Positions 27,997 to 36,654 are shown, counted from the stretch's first letter. The stretch is DNA of 36,956 nt from Pseudonocardiales bacterium (GCA_030840445.1 JAVEEN010000274.1:1-36956); one strand, 5' to 3'. The notes: generated by a model not told the origin, from the sequence alone. Translations and numbers: made by a program.

Positions 27997-28292
27997 CCCC
28001 TACCTACTATCTCGTCCTGTCCTCGGCACTGTTCACCATCGGTGGCGTGGGCGTGCTGGTGCGCCGCAACGCGATCGTGGTGTTCATGTGCGTTGAGTTG
28101 ATGCTGAACGCCGTGAACCTGACCCTGGTCACGTTCTCGCGGATCAACGGCTCCCTCGACGGCCAGATCATGGCGTTTTTCGTCATGGTCGTCGCGGCCG
28201 CCGAGGTCGTGGTCGGGCTGGCCATCATCATGTCCATCTTCCGTACGCGACGGTCGGCCTCGGTCGACGACGCGAACCTCCTGAAGTACTGA
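27993..28292 (+). CDS. nuoK: NADH-quinone oxidoreductase subunit K
   Basis: The 99-residue subunit is the typical NuoK length, with three spans. [18 protein letters not shown] carries the conserved membrane Glu of helix 2 and [18 protein letters not shown] that of helix 3, both on the proton path. ATG 27993 is chosen from the family length. A TTG at 27933 in the same frame would add 20 hydrophilic residues and is unlikely. No strong ribosome site precedes the ATG, and two tiny ORFs fill the 72-nt gap after nuoJ. Confidence 0.95.
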   Translation: MTPTYYLVLSSALFTIGGVGVLVRRNAIVVFMCVELMLNAVNLTLVTFSRINGSLDGQIMAFFVMVVAAAEVVVGLAIIMSIFRTRRSASVDDANLLKY

Positions 28293-28304
28293 GAGGTATC
28301 GATC

Positions 28305-30209
28305 TTGAACGCCGCACACGGAATCCAGTCAGCCGCGTGGTTGCTCGTCGTGCTCCCCGCGCTGTCCGCTGCCTTTCTGCTCCTGATGGGCAGGCGCGCT
28401 GACAAGTGGGGCCATCTGCTCGGCGCCATCGTGCCGGTCGTGCTGTTCGGCTACGCGGCAATGCTGTTCTTCTCGATCAAGTCCGAGTCAGGCCAGGGGC
28501 GGATTCGCGACCTGCACCTGTTCAACTGGATCTCGGTCGGCAACTTCAACGTCGAGGCGGGTTTCCAGATCGACCCCCTGTCGTTGACCTTCGTACTGCT
28601 GATCACCGGGGTCGGATCGCTGATCCACATCTACTCGGTCGGCTACATGAGTCATGACGAGGGCCGCCGCCGGTTCTTCGGCTACCTCAACCTGTTCATC
28701 GCGGCGATGCTGCTGCTGGTACTGGCCGATAACTATCTGACGCTCTATGTCGGCTGGGAAGGCGTGGGTCTCGCGTCCTACCTGCTGATTGCCTATTACT
28801 ACAACCGTGAATCGGCCGCGACCGCCGCCAAGAAGGCTTTTATCGCCAACCGGGTCGGCGACGTCGGCCTGTCGATCGCCATCATGCTGATGTTCGCTTA
28901 CCTCGGCACCACCAGCTTCAACGGTGTCTTCGCCGGTGCTGGCAACCTCTCGCACGGCGTGGTCACCGCGATCGCCCTGATGCTGCTTCTCGGCGCGTGC
29001 GGTAAGTCCGGCCAGTTCCCCCTGCAGACTTGGTTGCCCGACGCGATGGAGGGCCCGACGCCGGTGTCGGCCCTCATCCACGCGGCGACCATGGTCACGG
29101 CCGGCGTTTACCTGATCGCCCGGTCGGCGCCGTTGTTCAACCTGACCGAGACCGGCCGGACGGTGGTCACCATCGTCGGTGCGATCACGCTGCTCTACGG
29201 CTGCGTGTGTGCCTTCGGACAGGACGACCTGAAGAGGGTGCTGGCGTACTCCACGGTGAGCCAGATCGGCTATATGTTTCTTGCGGTCGGCCTCGGGCCA
29301 GGTGTGTACGCCATCGGCATCCTGCACTTGGTGGGGCACGGCTTCTTCAAGGCGGCCCTGTTCCTCTCGGCCGGTTCGGTCATGCACGCCATGAACGATC
29401 GGATCGACATGCGACGCTTCGGAGGGCTGGCCAAGGTCATGCCCATCACCTACGGCGTTTTCGTCTGTGGGTACCTGGCGATCATCGGATTTCCGTTTGC
29501 CACGGGCTACTTCACCAAGGACAAGATCATCGAGTCGGCCTTCGACAAAGGCGGCATCTCGGGCTGGATTCTCGGCCTGGCGAGCCTGCTCGGCGCGGCT
29601 CTGACTGCCTTCTACATGACCCGGGCCCTACTCATGACGTTCCACGGTGCCAAGCGCTGGGAGGATGATGTCCACCCGCACGAGGCGCCGCGCACCATGA
29701 CTGTGCCCATGATCCTGCTGGGATTCCTTTCTCTGGTCGGTGGTGGTGCCCTGACCTTCGGCGGTGGCCTGCAGAACTGGCTGGAGCCGGTGGTCGGTAA
29801 GCCGGAAGAGGCGGGCATCCACACGATCAGTCCGACCGTCCTGCTGGCGCTCACCCTGGTCGTGGTAGCCGGCGGTGTAGCGGGTGCGTACCTGGTCTTC
29901 GGCCGCAGGCCGGTGCCGGTCACCCAGCCGGCCGGTTCGCCGATCACCGTCGCCGCGCGCCGGAACCTGTACGCCGACGCGTTCAACGAGAGCGTCCTGA
30001 TGCGTCCGGGACAGTGGCTGGTCCGCGGGCTGGTGTTCTTCGACAACAAGGGAGTGGACGGTGCGGTGAACTCGGTCGCAGCCGGCTTCGGTGGCGGCTC
30101 CGGCCGATTGCGCAGGATTCAGACCGGCTTCGTTCGCTCCTACGCCCTGTCCATGTTTGCTGGCGCCGCCGCGGTGCTCGCTGTCCTGCTCGCGGTGAGG
30201 TTCTCCTGA
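28305..30209 (+). CDS. nuoL: NADH-quinone oxidoreductase subunit L
   Basis: The 634-residue antiporter-like subunit lies at the distal end of the membrane arm. Landmarks are FQIDPLSLTFVLLITGVGSL, YVGWEGVGLASYLLIAYYYN with the conserved Glu, QTWLPDAMEGPTPVSALI, AFGQDDLKRVLAYSTVSQIG and HLVGHGFFKAALFLSAGSVM. The C-terminal part includes the lateral helix region. The start is the rare codon TTG at 28305, supported by GAGAGG 8 nt upstream and by no better in-frame ATG or GTG nearby. It is the only nuo gene here with TTG. The stop overlaps nuoM by 1 nt. Confidence 0.96.
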   Translation: MNAAHGIQSAAWLLVVLPALSAAFLLLMGRRADKWGHLLGAIVPVVLFGYAAMLFFSIKSESGQGRIRDLHLFNWISVGNFNVEAGFQIDPLSLTFVLLITGVGSLIHIYSVGYMSHDEGRRRFFGYLNLFIAAMLLLVLADNYLTLYVGWEGVGLASYLLIAYYYNRESAATAAKKAFIANRVGDVGLSIAIMLMFAYLGTTSFNGVFAGAGNLSHGVVTAIALMLLLGACGKSGQFPLQTWLPDAMEGPTPVSALIHAATMVTAGVYLIARSAPLFNLTETGRTVVTIVGAITLLYGCVCAFGQDDLKRVLAYSTVSQIGYMFLAVGLGPGVYAIGILHLVGHGFFKAALFLSAGSVMHAMNDRIDMRRFGGLAKVMPITYGVFVCGYLAIIGFPFATGYFTKDKIIESAFDKGGISGWILGLASLLGAALTAFYMTRALLMTFHGAKRWEDDVHPHEAPRTMTVPMILLGFLSLVGGGALTFGGGLQNWLEPVVGKPEEAGIHTISPTVLLALTLVVVAGGVAGAYLVFGRRPVPVTQPAGSPITVAARRNLYADAFNESVLMRPGQWLVRGLVFFDNKGVDGAVNSVAAGFGGGSGRLRRIQTGFVRSYALSMFAGAAAVLAVLLAVRFS

Positions 30210-31774
30210 TGCACAACGTGTCGCTGCTCCTACTGCTGGCGATTCCGCTGCTTGGCAGCATCGTGATTTTCGCGATGCCCACCGGCAGGGACCTGCTGGC
30301 CAAGCAGGTGGCGCTGGTCTTCTCGATCGCGACCTTCGTGTTCGCGATCGTCCTCGGCTTCCTGTTCAAGGTGTCGGACAACCGGGCCGACCGGTTCCAG
30401 TTCCAGGGCTCGTGGACCTGGATCCGCTCGTTCGGGGTGCATTTCGCTTTCGGAGTGGACGGCATCGCGCTCGTCCTGATCGGGATGTCGACCTTGCTGG
30501 TCCCGGTCGTCGTGCTGGCTTCCTGGAACAGCTTCGACTCCGTGGCCGATGCCGAGGAGATCGCCGCGGCGAACGCGCCCAAGCGCTCGGCGAAGACGTA
30601 CTTTGCCTTGCTGCTGTTGCTCGAAGTCTTCATGATCGGAGTCTTCGCCGCTACTGACGTCTTCCTGTTCTACGTATTCTTCGAGGCGATGCTGGTCCCG
30701 ATGTACTTCATCATCGGCAGCTTCGGTGGCCCACGCCGCCAGTACGCGGCGGTGAAATTTTTCCTGTATTCGCTGCTCGGCGGCCTGCTCATGTTGGCCG
30801 CGGTCATCGGCGTCTACGTCAGCGCAGGCACCTCAAGCTTCGCGTTCACCGATCTGGTCGGCCACGTGCCGAACGGCGCTACCCAGAAGTGGTTGTTCCT
30901 CGGCTTTTTCATCGCGTTTGCGATCAAGGCCCCGCTGGTGCCCTTCCACACCTGGCTGCCTGATGCCGGTGCCGAGGCTCCGGCCGGAGGTGCGGCCCTG
31001 TTGGTGGGCGTCCTGGACAAGGTCGGCACGTTCGGTTTCCTGCGTTACTGTCTGCCGCTGTTCCCGGAGGCGTCGCGCTACTTCGCCAAACCGATCCTGA
31101 TCCTGTCCGTGATCGGTATCCTGTATGCCGCCTTCCTGGCCATGGGCCAGCGGGACATGAAGCGCCTGGTCGCCTATACCTCGATCGCCCACTTCGGCTT
31201 CATCGGTATCGGGATCTTCGCCTTCACCACCCAGGGCGGCACCGGCGCCGTGCTGTACATGGTCAACCACGGTCTCTCGACGGGGCTGCTGTTCATCGTC
31301 ATCGGTCTGCTGGTAGCCCGTGGTAAGAGCCGGCTGATCAGTGACTACGGCGGCACGGCCAGGATCACGCCTCGGCTGGGTGGGGTATTCCTGCTCGCCG
31401 GCCTCTCGGCGCTGGCGTTGCCTGGTATGAGCACCTTCATCTCCGAGTTCCTGACCCTGCTGGGAACCTTTACTCGGCACAAGGGAATTGCGATCGTCGC
31501 CACCGCGGGCATCATCCTGGCCGCGCTGTATGTGTTGCTGCTCTACCAACGCACCATGCAGGGCCCGGTGCTCGAGAAGGTCAAGGGTTTCCGGGACCTC
31601 AACGCCCGTGAGCTGTTTGCGGTGGGCCCGCTCATCGCACTGATCCTGGTCCTCGGCGTCTACCCGAAGCCCGTGATCGACATCATCAACCCGGCGGTCA
31701 AGTTCACCATGCAGGACGTCGGTAAGACTGATCCGCAGCCCGTGTCTGCTGCCCAGCCCGGAGGACACAAGTGA
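30209..31774 (+). CDS. nuoM: NADH-quinone oxidoreductase subunit M
   Basis: The 521-residue antiporter-like membrane subunit contains FFEAMLVPMYFIIGSFGG with the conserved channel Glu, AIKAPLVPFHTWLPDAGAEA with the central Lys, and MGQRDMKRLVAYTSIAHFGF. About 14 spans are predicted. ATG 30209 follows the nuoL stop by TGATG; the frame is open for 65 more codons upstream, but these lie inside nuoL. The GTG of nuoN overlaps its stop by 4 nt. Confidence 0.96.
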   Translation: MHNVSLLLLLAIPLLGSIVIFAMPTGRDLLAKQVALVFSIATFVFAIVLGFLFKVSDNRADRFQFQGSWTWIRSFGVHFAFGVDGIALVLIGMSTLLVPVVVLASWNSFDSVADAEEIAAANAPKRSAKTYFALLLLLEVFMIGVFAATDVFLFYVFFEAMLVPMYFIIGSFGGPRRQYAAVKFFLYSLLGGLLMLAAVIGVYVSAGTSSFAFTDLVGHVPNGATQKWLFLGFFIAFAIKAPLVPFHTWLPDAGAEAPAGGAALLVGVLDKVGTFGFLRYCLPLFPEASRYFAKPILILSVIGILYAAFLAMGQRDMKRLVAYTSIAHFGFIGIGIFAFTTQGGTGAVLYMVNHGLSTGLLFIVIGLLVARGKSRLISDYGGTARITPRLGGVFLLAGLSALALPGMSTFISEFLTLLGTFTRHKGIAIVATAGIILAALYVLLLYQRTMQGPVLEKVKGFRDLNARELFAVGPLIALILVLGVYPKPVIDIINPAVKFTMQDVGKTDPQPVSAAQPGGHK

Positions 31775-33369
31775 GCGCGCTGACTGCGGTACCGGCGAAC
31801 ATCCTGGCGGCGGGAACCAATAACGGCTCGTTCGTCACGCCGTCGATCAGCTACGCCGCGATCGCACCGATCCTCATCGTGCTGGCGGCGGCATGTGTCG
31901 GAGTGCTGTTCGAAGCGGTGCTGCCCAGGAGCCAGCGGTTCTACGCCCAGGTCGCGCTGACCTTGGCTGCCCTGCTCGCCGCCTTCATCGACGTCATCGC
32001 GATCCGCGGGCACTCGGTGGTCACAGCCTCGCGTGCCATCGCCATCGACGGGACATCGCTGTTCCTGCAGGGCACGATTCTCGTCCTCGGTGCGCTGGCA
32101 GTGTTGCTGCTGGCCGAGCGTGGCGTCGAACCAGGCAGCGCCATCGTGGCCCAGGCCGCGGTGGTGGTTGGTTCACCCGCCGACCGCCGATTGGCCAGCA
32201 GTGATCGGGTGCAGACCGAGATCTTCCCGCTGGCTCTGTTCGCGGTGGGCGGCATGCTCATCTTCCCCGCGGCCAATAACCTGCTGCTGATGTTCGTGGC
32301 GTTGGAGGTGCTCTCACTGCCGCTGTACCTGATGGCCGGCCTGTCGCGTCGTCGTCGGTTGCTCAGTCAAGAGGCCGCGATCAAGTACTTCCTGCTCGGG
32401 GCCTTCGCCTCGGCGTTCTTCCTGTACGGAGTGGCGCTGCTGTACGGCTATGCCGATTCGGCCAACCTGTCCGACATCCTGCGGGCCCAGAACACGTCGA
32501 CTCAGTCGGATACCTTGCTTTACCTGGGTTTCGGCCTGCTCATCGTGGGTCTGCTCTTCAAGGCCGGCATCGCACCGTTCCACTCCTGGACGCCAGATGT
32601 GTATCAAGGCTCGCCCACCCCGGTGACGGCCTTCATGGCCTCCTGCACCAAGATCGCGGCGTTCGGCGCGATCCTGCGAGTGCTCTACGTCGGCTTCTCG
32701 GTCAGCAACTGGAACTGGCGGCCGATCATCTGGACGGTGGCCATCGCATCGATTGCCGTCGGAGCCGTGGTCGGCCTGACCCAGACAGATGTGAAACGCA
32801 TCCTGGCATACTCCTCGATCGCCCATGCCGGGTTCATCCTGATGGCGGTGTTGGCTCAGAACGCGCAGGGCCAGATGGACGTCAGCGGCCTGTCCAGTTC
32901 GCTGTTCTACCTGGCGGCGTACGGGCTCACCACCATTGCCGCGTTCGGCATGGTCACGCTGGTTCGTGACGGCAACGGCGAGGCGACACACCTGTCGCAG
33001 TGGTCCGGCCTGGCCCGGCGGTCCCCACTCTTCGCGGTGACCTTCACCTTCCTGTTGCTGGCGTTCGCGGGTATTCCCCTCACCAGCGGGTTCACCGGGA
33101 AGTTCGTGGTATTTCGCGCCGCATACCACTCTGCAGCGCCATTGGTCGTGATAGCTCTGATCGGGTCGGCCATCGCGGCATTCTTCTATCTGCGGATCGT
33201 CGTAATGATGTTCTTCGCCGAGCCGGCCGAGGACGGCCCGTCCGTGGTGATCCCGTCAGCGCTTTCCACCATCGCCATCACGGTCGGAACCGGCGCGACC
33301 CTGGTGCTCGGTGTCTTTCCGCAGCCGTTGCTCGACCTGGCCGATCACGCGGCTAAGCTGCGCGGGTGA
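31771..33369 (+). CDS. nuoN: NADH-quinone oxidoreductase subunit N
   Basis: The 532-residue antiporter-like subunit completes the membrane arm. Landmarks are MFVALEVLSLPLYLMAGLSR with the conserved Glu, LLFKAGIAPFHSWTPDVYQG with the essential Lys, SPTPVTAFMASCTKIAAF, and LTQTDVKRILAYSSIAHAGF. A hydrophilic loop, GSPADRRLASSDRVQTE, lies between spans in the first quarter. The start is GTG 31771. The stop overlaps the polyprenyl synthase gene by 4 nt (GTGA), so that gene is probably the last of the operon. Confidence 0.96.
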   Translation: MSALTAVPANILAAGTNNGSFVTPSISYAAIAPILIVLAAACVGVLFEAVLPRSQRFYAQVALTLAALLAAFIDVIAIRGHSVVTASRAIAIDGTSLFLQGTILVLGALAVLLLAERGVEPGSAIVAQAAVVVGSPADRRLASSDRVQTEIFPLALFAVGGMLIFPAANNLLLMFVALEVLSLPLYLMAGLSRRRRLLSQEAAIKYFLLGAFASAFFLYGVALLYGYADSANLSDILRAQNTSTQSDTLLYLGFGLLIVGLLFKAGIAPFHSWTPDVYQGSPTPVTAFMASCTKIAAFGAILRVLYVGFSVSNWNWRPIIWTVAIASIAVGAVVGLTQTDVKRILAYSSIAHAGFILMAVLAQNAQGQMDVSGLSSSLFYLAAYGLTTIAAFGMVTLVRDGNGEATHLSQWSGLARRSPLFAVTFTFLLLAFAGIPLTSGFTGKFVVFRAAYHSAAPLVVIALIGSAIAAFFYLRIVVMMFFAEPAEDGPSVVIPSALSTIAITVGTGATLVLGVFPQPLLDLADHAAKLRG

Positions 33370-34427
33370 CAGCATCGCGCTCCTCGGTGACCGGCAGGTC
33401 GAGCGGTTCGATCGGCTCAGTTGGCTCAGGCGGCTCGATAGGCTCGGTTGGGCTCGACTTCGACGACGCTGAACTCGAGGCCTCCGTCCGGGATGGCTTG
33501 GAGTCGGTCGAAATCGCCCTGCTGGCCTCGGTCCGCTCCGACGACGAGTTCATCGGTGAGGTCGCCAAGCATCTGGTTGACGCGGGCGGCAAGCGGTTCC
33601 GTCCGCTGCTGAGCCTGCTTGCGGCGCACTTCGGCGAACCGCACTCCGACGAGGTCACCATGGCGGCGGTGGTGTGCGAGCTGACCCATCTGGCCACGCT
33701 GTATCACGATGATGTGATGGACGAGGCACGGATCCGACGGGGCGCGGATTCGGCGAATGCTCGATGGGGCAACTCGGTGGCCATTCTCACCGGCGATTTC
33801 CTGTTCGCCCGGGCGTCTGACATCCTGGCTGATCTCGGTCCCGAAGCAGTGCGCATCCAGGCGCGGACCTTCGAGCGACTGGTCACGGGTCAGATCCGCG
33901 AAACCGTGGGTCCGAAGCCTGGCATCGATCCGATCGATCATTACCTGGCGGTGCTGTCCGAGAAAACCGGTTCCCTGATCGCCACCTCGGCCGAGTTCGG
34001 CGCGCGTTTCGCGGGGGTCGACGAGCACGGCGTCGAGTCGTTGAGGGCGTACGGCGAGCAGATCGGCGTGGCCTTCCAGATTTCCGACGACATCCTGGAC
34101 ATTGCCTCCGAGACCGGTCAATCCGGGAAGACGCCCGGTACCGATCTGCGCGAGGGCGTGCAGACCCTGCCGGCGCTGTATGCGTTGCGCGATTCGAGTG
34201 CATCAGGTGCCAGGCTGCGTCATCTGATCGGCCGGCCGCTGACTGACGATGTCGAGCATGCCGAGGCGCTGGGACTCCTACGCTCGTCCGACGCCATTGA
34301 CCAAGCCCGCGAGACGACCCTGGCCTACGCCGAGTCGGCACGGGCCGCCCTCTCAGCATTGCCGGATGTGCCGGCCCGTGCGGCTCTGGAAGCCCTGACG
34401 GATCTGGTCGTCGTCCGTACCGGCTGA
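33366..34427 (+). CDS. Polyprenyl diphosphate synthase (menaquinone side-chain type)
   Basis: A 353-residue trans-isoprenyl diphosphate synthase. The first Asp-rich motif is HDDVMDE (Asp115, 116, 119) and the second is SDDILDIASE (Asp240, 241, 244). GGKRFRPLLSLL carries the Lys/Arg pair for isopentenyl diphosphate and GDFLFARAS precedes the chain-length region. It probably makes the long prenyl tail of menaquinone. Small residues rather than bulky aromatics seem to precede the first motif (LATLYHDD has Tyr close by), so product length should not be guessed precisely. Residues 10-30 are a Gly/Ser/Ile/Val low-complexity repeat (GSIGSVG twice). It overlaps nuoN by 4 nt, which ties quinone supply to complex I. 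Confidence 0.92.
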   Translation: MTASRSSVTGRSSGSIGSVGSGGSIGSVGLDFDDAELEASVRDGLESVEIALLASVRSDDEFIGEVAKHLVDAGGKRFRPLLSLLAAHFGEPHSDEVTMAAVVCELTHLATLYHDDVMDEARIRRGADSANARWGNSVAILTGDFLFARASDILADLGPEAVRIQARTFERLVTGQIRETVGPKPGIDPIDHYLAVLSEKTGSLIATSAEFGARFAGVDEHGVESLRAYGEQIGVAFQISDDILDIASETGQSGKTPGTDLREGVQTLPALYALRDSSASGARLRHLIGRPLTDDVEHAEALGLLRSSDAIDQARETTLAYAESARAALSALPDVPARAALEALTDLVVVRTG

Positions 34428-34521
34428 TCCATGACCAGGGCCTGTCCGGGTGATCCACTCGCGTTTTTGGGTGCCCAGGAGCCTGTTGCGTAATGCGTGT
34501 GCGGTTGGGGGACGCCGACCG

Positions 34522-34620
34522 GTCGTCGTTAGTCAACTGCGCGGCGAGGATCAGGTCGTCGCCGGTGACGAGGAGTCGGCCGTTGAAACCTTGGATCCAG
34601 CCGGTGCGGGTGTCGTCCAT
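34522..34620 (-). pseudogene. Possible transposase C-terminal remnant
   Basis: The minus-strand frame beginning at the CAT of 34618-34620 reads MDDTRTGWIQGFNGRLLVTG and continues DDLILAAQLTND. The pattern GW-x-QG-[YF]-N-x-Q/R-x-x-V-x-x-D-x-[LI]-I-[LV]-AA-x-[LV]-T resembles the catalytic-domain stretch of IS1182/IS4-like transposases as I remember them. Both sides lose similarity at once: one into the 16-bp repeats, the other into unrecognised sequence. So only about 30 codons of a decayed element would remain. The match is short and from memory, so confidence is low. Confidence 0.35.
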
Positions 34621-34719
34621 GGCGGGTGTCCTCCATGGGGGGTGTCGTCGAAGGTGGATGTCCTCCACCGGGGTGTCCTCCACGGGGGGTGTCGTCCACG
34701 GGGGTTGTCGTCCCAGGTG
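34609..34719. repeat. Seven-unit 15-16 bp intergenic tandem repeat
   Basis: Units resembling GGTGTCGTCCACGGGG or GGTGTCCTCCATGGGG repeat with TGTC at 34611, 34627, 34643, 34659, 34674, 34690 and 34706. Spacing is 16, 16, 16, 15, 16, 16 bp. The period excludes a coding repeat. On the minus strand each unit shows a GGAGGACACC or GGACGACACC core, rich in Shine-Dalgarno-like GGAGG. Confidence 0.9.
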
Positions 34720-34994
34720 GGCTGCGCAAACGCGACCGGTGACACGCTGTGCACCCCAACCTGAACAGTCACCCATCCCCCCACGGCCCTGACTCTCGGC
34801 CCTGACGCGCCACCAACCGGCAGCCGCGTTCGCGGCGACCCTCGCCCGTCCAACAGGAGTGCGCCCAGCCACAGATCAGCAGCGCCGGCATCATCTCCGG
34901 GTTCCAGGCCGCCCGCCCGGCACCACCCAGGCGGCGCCTGGCCCGAAACCGTGCCAGATCGAGACCGGCGGTCGTTCTGTGACAAGCTTCTTCG

Positions 34995-35471
34995 GTGGCT
35001 GAGCGGTATCCCGCACTCGTTCGCAAGCTAGGGCACACGTACTGGTTTCCGCGCCTGGGCCGCGCTCTCGTCCCGGTCGACCGGTTTCTCCAACGCACCT
35101 CCAAAGGGCGGCTGACCGTTCTCGGCCCTCAGGTACTGCCACAGTTGCTGCTCACCAGTTACGGTCGGCAGACCGGCCAACCCCGGACGGTGGCCCTGCT
35201 GTACGCCCGACACGGCGATGACTACCTCGTGGTGGCTTCCAATTGGGGTCAGCAGCAGCATCCGTCGTGGTCGGCGAATCTACTGGCTGAGCCGAAGGCC
35301 CGTATCGAAGTCGATGGACGGACGACCGCCGTCACGGCACGGCTGACCGAGGGCGCTGAGCGCCAGGAGTGCTGGGCCGCAGTGACGAAGGTATGGCCGG
35401 CCTACGACACCTACGAGGCCCGAAGTCGCCGAACCCTCCGGGTTTTCACACTGGAACCTACTCGTCGGTAG
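34995..35471 (+). CDS. Nitroreductase/deazaflavin (F420)-dependent oxidoreductase, Ddn-like
   Basis: The 158-residue single-domain split-barrel protein fits the actinobacterial Ddn/FDOR family. LLTSYGRQTGQPRTVALLYA corresponds to the L-x-T-x-G-R-x-[ST]-G motif, then YLVVASNWGQQQHPSWSANL (VVASxxGxxxxPxWxxNL), and NLLAEPKARIEVDGRTTAV. These motifs bind F420H2 in Ddn. The last part, AVTKVWPAYDTYEARSRRT, is also typical. The substrate is unknown; quinones or fatty-acid-type substrates are known for relatives. GTG 34995 gives the expected length; no strong ribosome site is seen. The gene ends 12 bp before the palindromic operator of the desaturase. Confidence 0.85.
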   Translation: MAERYPALVRKLGHTYWFPRLGRALVPVDRFLQRTSKGRLTVLGPQVLPQLLLTSYGRQTGQPRTVALLYARHGDDYLVVASNWGQQQHPSWSANLLAEPKARIEVDGRTTAVTARLTEGAERQECWAAVTKVWPAYDTYEARSRRTLRVFTLEPTRR

Positions 35472-35483
35472 ACAGGCACCAGG

Positions 35484-35509
35484 CGTAACCTACGGAAGCG
35501 TAGGTTACG
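35484..35509. promoter_or_regulatory. Perfect 26-bp palindromic operator upstream of the acyl-ACP desaturase
   Basis: The left arm CGTAACCTACG (35484-35494), spacer GAAG and right arm CGTAGGTTACG (35499-35509) form an exact 11-4-11 inverted repeat ending 26 nt before the desaturase ATG. Size and symmetry fit a TetR-family dimer or dimer-pair site. The position overlaps or follows the likely promoter (TAGGTT within the right arm could act as a -10), so binding would repress. It is unlikely to be a terminator: no T-run, and it is adjacent to the next start. Confidence 0.8.
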
Positions 35510-35535
35510 AATTTCGTCAATAGTTCGGAGACACC

Positions 35536-36498
35536 ATGACTGCTATCTCGAACCGGCTCCCATCCGGGTCTGAAGGAATCCAGGCGCGGTTGCTGCACGA
35601 ACTCGAACCCGTTGTCGAAGCGAACCTGAACCGTCACTTGGCGGTGGCCAAGCCGTGGCAGCCGCACGATTACATTCCGTGGAGCCGTGGCCGGGACTTT
35701 GCTTTCCTGGGCGGCGAGGATTGGCAGCCGGAGGATTCCCCGCTAGATCCGGTGGCCCAGACCGCGATGGTCGTCAACCTGCTCACCGAGGACAACCTGC
35801 CCTCCTACCACCGCGAGATCGCGACCCGATTCGGACGCGACGGCGCCTGGGGGCAATGGGTCGGTCAGTGGACCGCAGAGGAGGGGCGGCACGGTATCGC
35901 CTTGCGCGACTACCTCGTGGTCACCCGCGGGGTCGACCCGGTCAAGCTCGAGGCGCTCCGCATGGAACACATGACCGCCGGCTACGACTCCGGTGACAAG
36001 ACCGCGCTGCAGGCCGTGGCCTATGTATCGTTCCAGGAACTGGCAACCCGTGTCTCGCACCGCAACACCGGCAAGGCGACCGGATGTCCATTGGCCGAGC
36101 AGTTGTTGCAGCGGATTGCCTTGGACGAGAACCTGCACATGGTCTTCTACCGCAACCTGGTGGCGGCCTCCTTCGAAATGGCGCCGGACGAGACCATGGC
36201 GGCGGTACGGGACGAGGTCATCGGTTTCCAGATGCCGGGAGTGGGCATGAGCGACTACACCCGTAACTCGGTCACGATCGCCAAAGCCGGAATCTATGAC
36301 CTCAGGTTGCACCACGACGCTGTCGTTCAGCCGGTTCTGAAGTTCTGGAACGTCTTCGAGCGCACAGACCTCGGCCCGGAGGGCGATAAGGCGCGCGCTG
36401 AACTGGCCGATTTCATGGTCGGGCTCGATGCCCAGGCCAGTCGCTTCGTCGAGCAGCGGGAGAAGATGCGGGCCCGTCAGGCTTCCCGGGCCAGCTGA
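35536..36498 (+). CDS. desA: Acyl-[acyl-carrier-protein] desaturase (soluble di-iron)
   Basis: The 320-residue soluble desaturase of the ferritin-like di-iron type has no membrane spans. Ligand pairs are seen in order: Glu85 in TEDNLPSYH, Glu116 and His119 in WTAEEGRHG, Glu168 in FQELATRVSH, and Glu198 and His201 in DENLHMVFYR. This is the ExxH-type arrangement of plant stearoyl-ACP desaturase and mycobacterial DesA1/DesA2. It introduces a double bond into ACP-bound fatty acids in the cytoplasm. ATG 35536 has GGAG 7 nt upstream. A perfect palindrome sits just upstream, suggesting a dedicated repressor that senses acyl chains; no regulator gene is adjacent in the window. Confidence 0.93.
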   Translation: MTAISNRLPSGSEGIQARLLHELEPVVEANLNRHLAVAKPWQPHDYIPWSRGRDFAFLGGEDWQPEDSPLDPVAQTAMVVNLLTEDNLPSYHREIATRFGRDGAWGQWVGQWTAEEGRHGIALRDYLVVTRGVDPVKLEALRMEHMTAGYDSGDKTALQAVAYVSFQELATRVSHRNTGKATGCPLAEQLLQRIALDENLHMVFYRNLVAASFEMAPDETMAAVRDEVIGFQMPGVGMSDYTRNSVTIAKAGIYDLRLHHDAVVQPVLKFWNVFERTDLGPEGDKARAELADFMVGLDAQASRFVEQREKMRARQASRAS

Positions 36499-36654
36499 GG
36501 CGTCCCATATGAAGCTTGTGTCAAGCTACGAGTAGCCTTTACCTCACCTGAACAGATATGTTTTCCTGGTTGAGGTCAGTCGCCTGACCAACTCGGCAAA
36601 CACGGACTGCGTTGAACCCCAGCGCGGCCAGAGCAGGTGGGAGACGGTAGCCGT

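Larger units (their letters stand above)
34428..34994. other. 567-bp non-coding stretch with repeat array and possible IS scar
   Basis: No convincing gene fills this gap. Long frames exist on the minus strand but run antisense through the polyprenyl synthase gene and have low-complexity composition. It holds a short transposase-like reading (34522-34620, minus), a 16-bp tandem array (34609-34719), and a GC-rich tail (about 34740-34990) in which I see no structure. The promoter of the next gene presumably lies in the tail, but no box is recognisable. Confidence 0.7.

Noticed and set aside
33883-34872. Long minus-strand open frame (about 329 codons) across the end of the polyprenyl synthase gene and the following gap
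   Set aside because: It is antisense to a well-supported gene for half its length and is Arg/Pro-rich with no family resemblance, apart from the short transposase-like stretch reported separately; typical GC-rich shadow frame.
36513-36527. Small inverted repeat AGCTTG-TGT-CAAGCT after the desaturase
   Set aside because: Only a 6-bp stem with a 3-nt loop and no T-run directly after it; too weak to call a terminator.
36574-36589. GGTCAG-TCGC-CTGACC hairpin upstream of the last gene
   Set aside because: A 6-bp stem can arise by chance in 156 bp of intergenic sequence; no supporting promoter or operator context.
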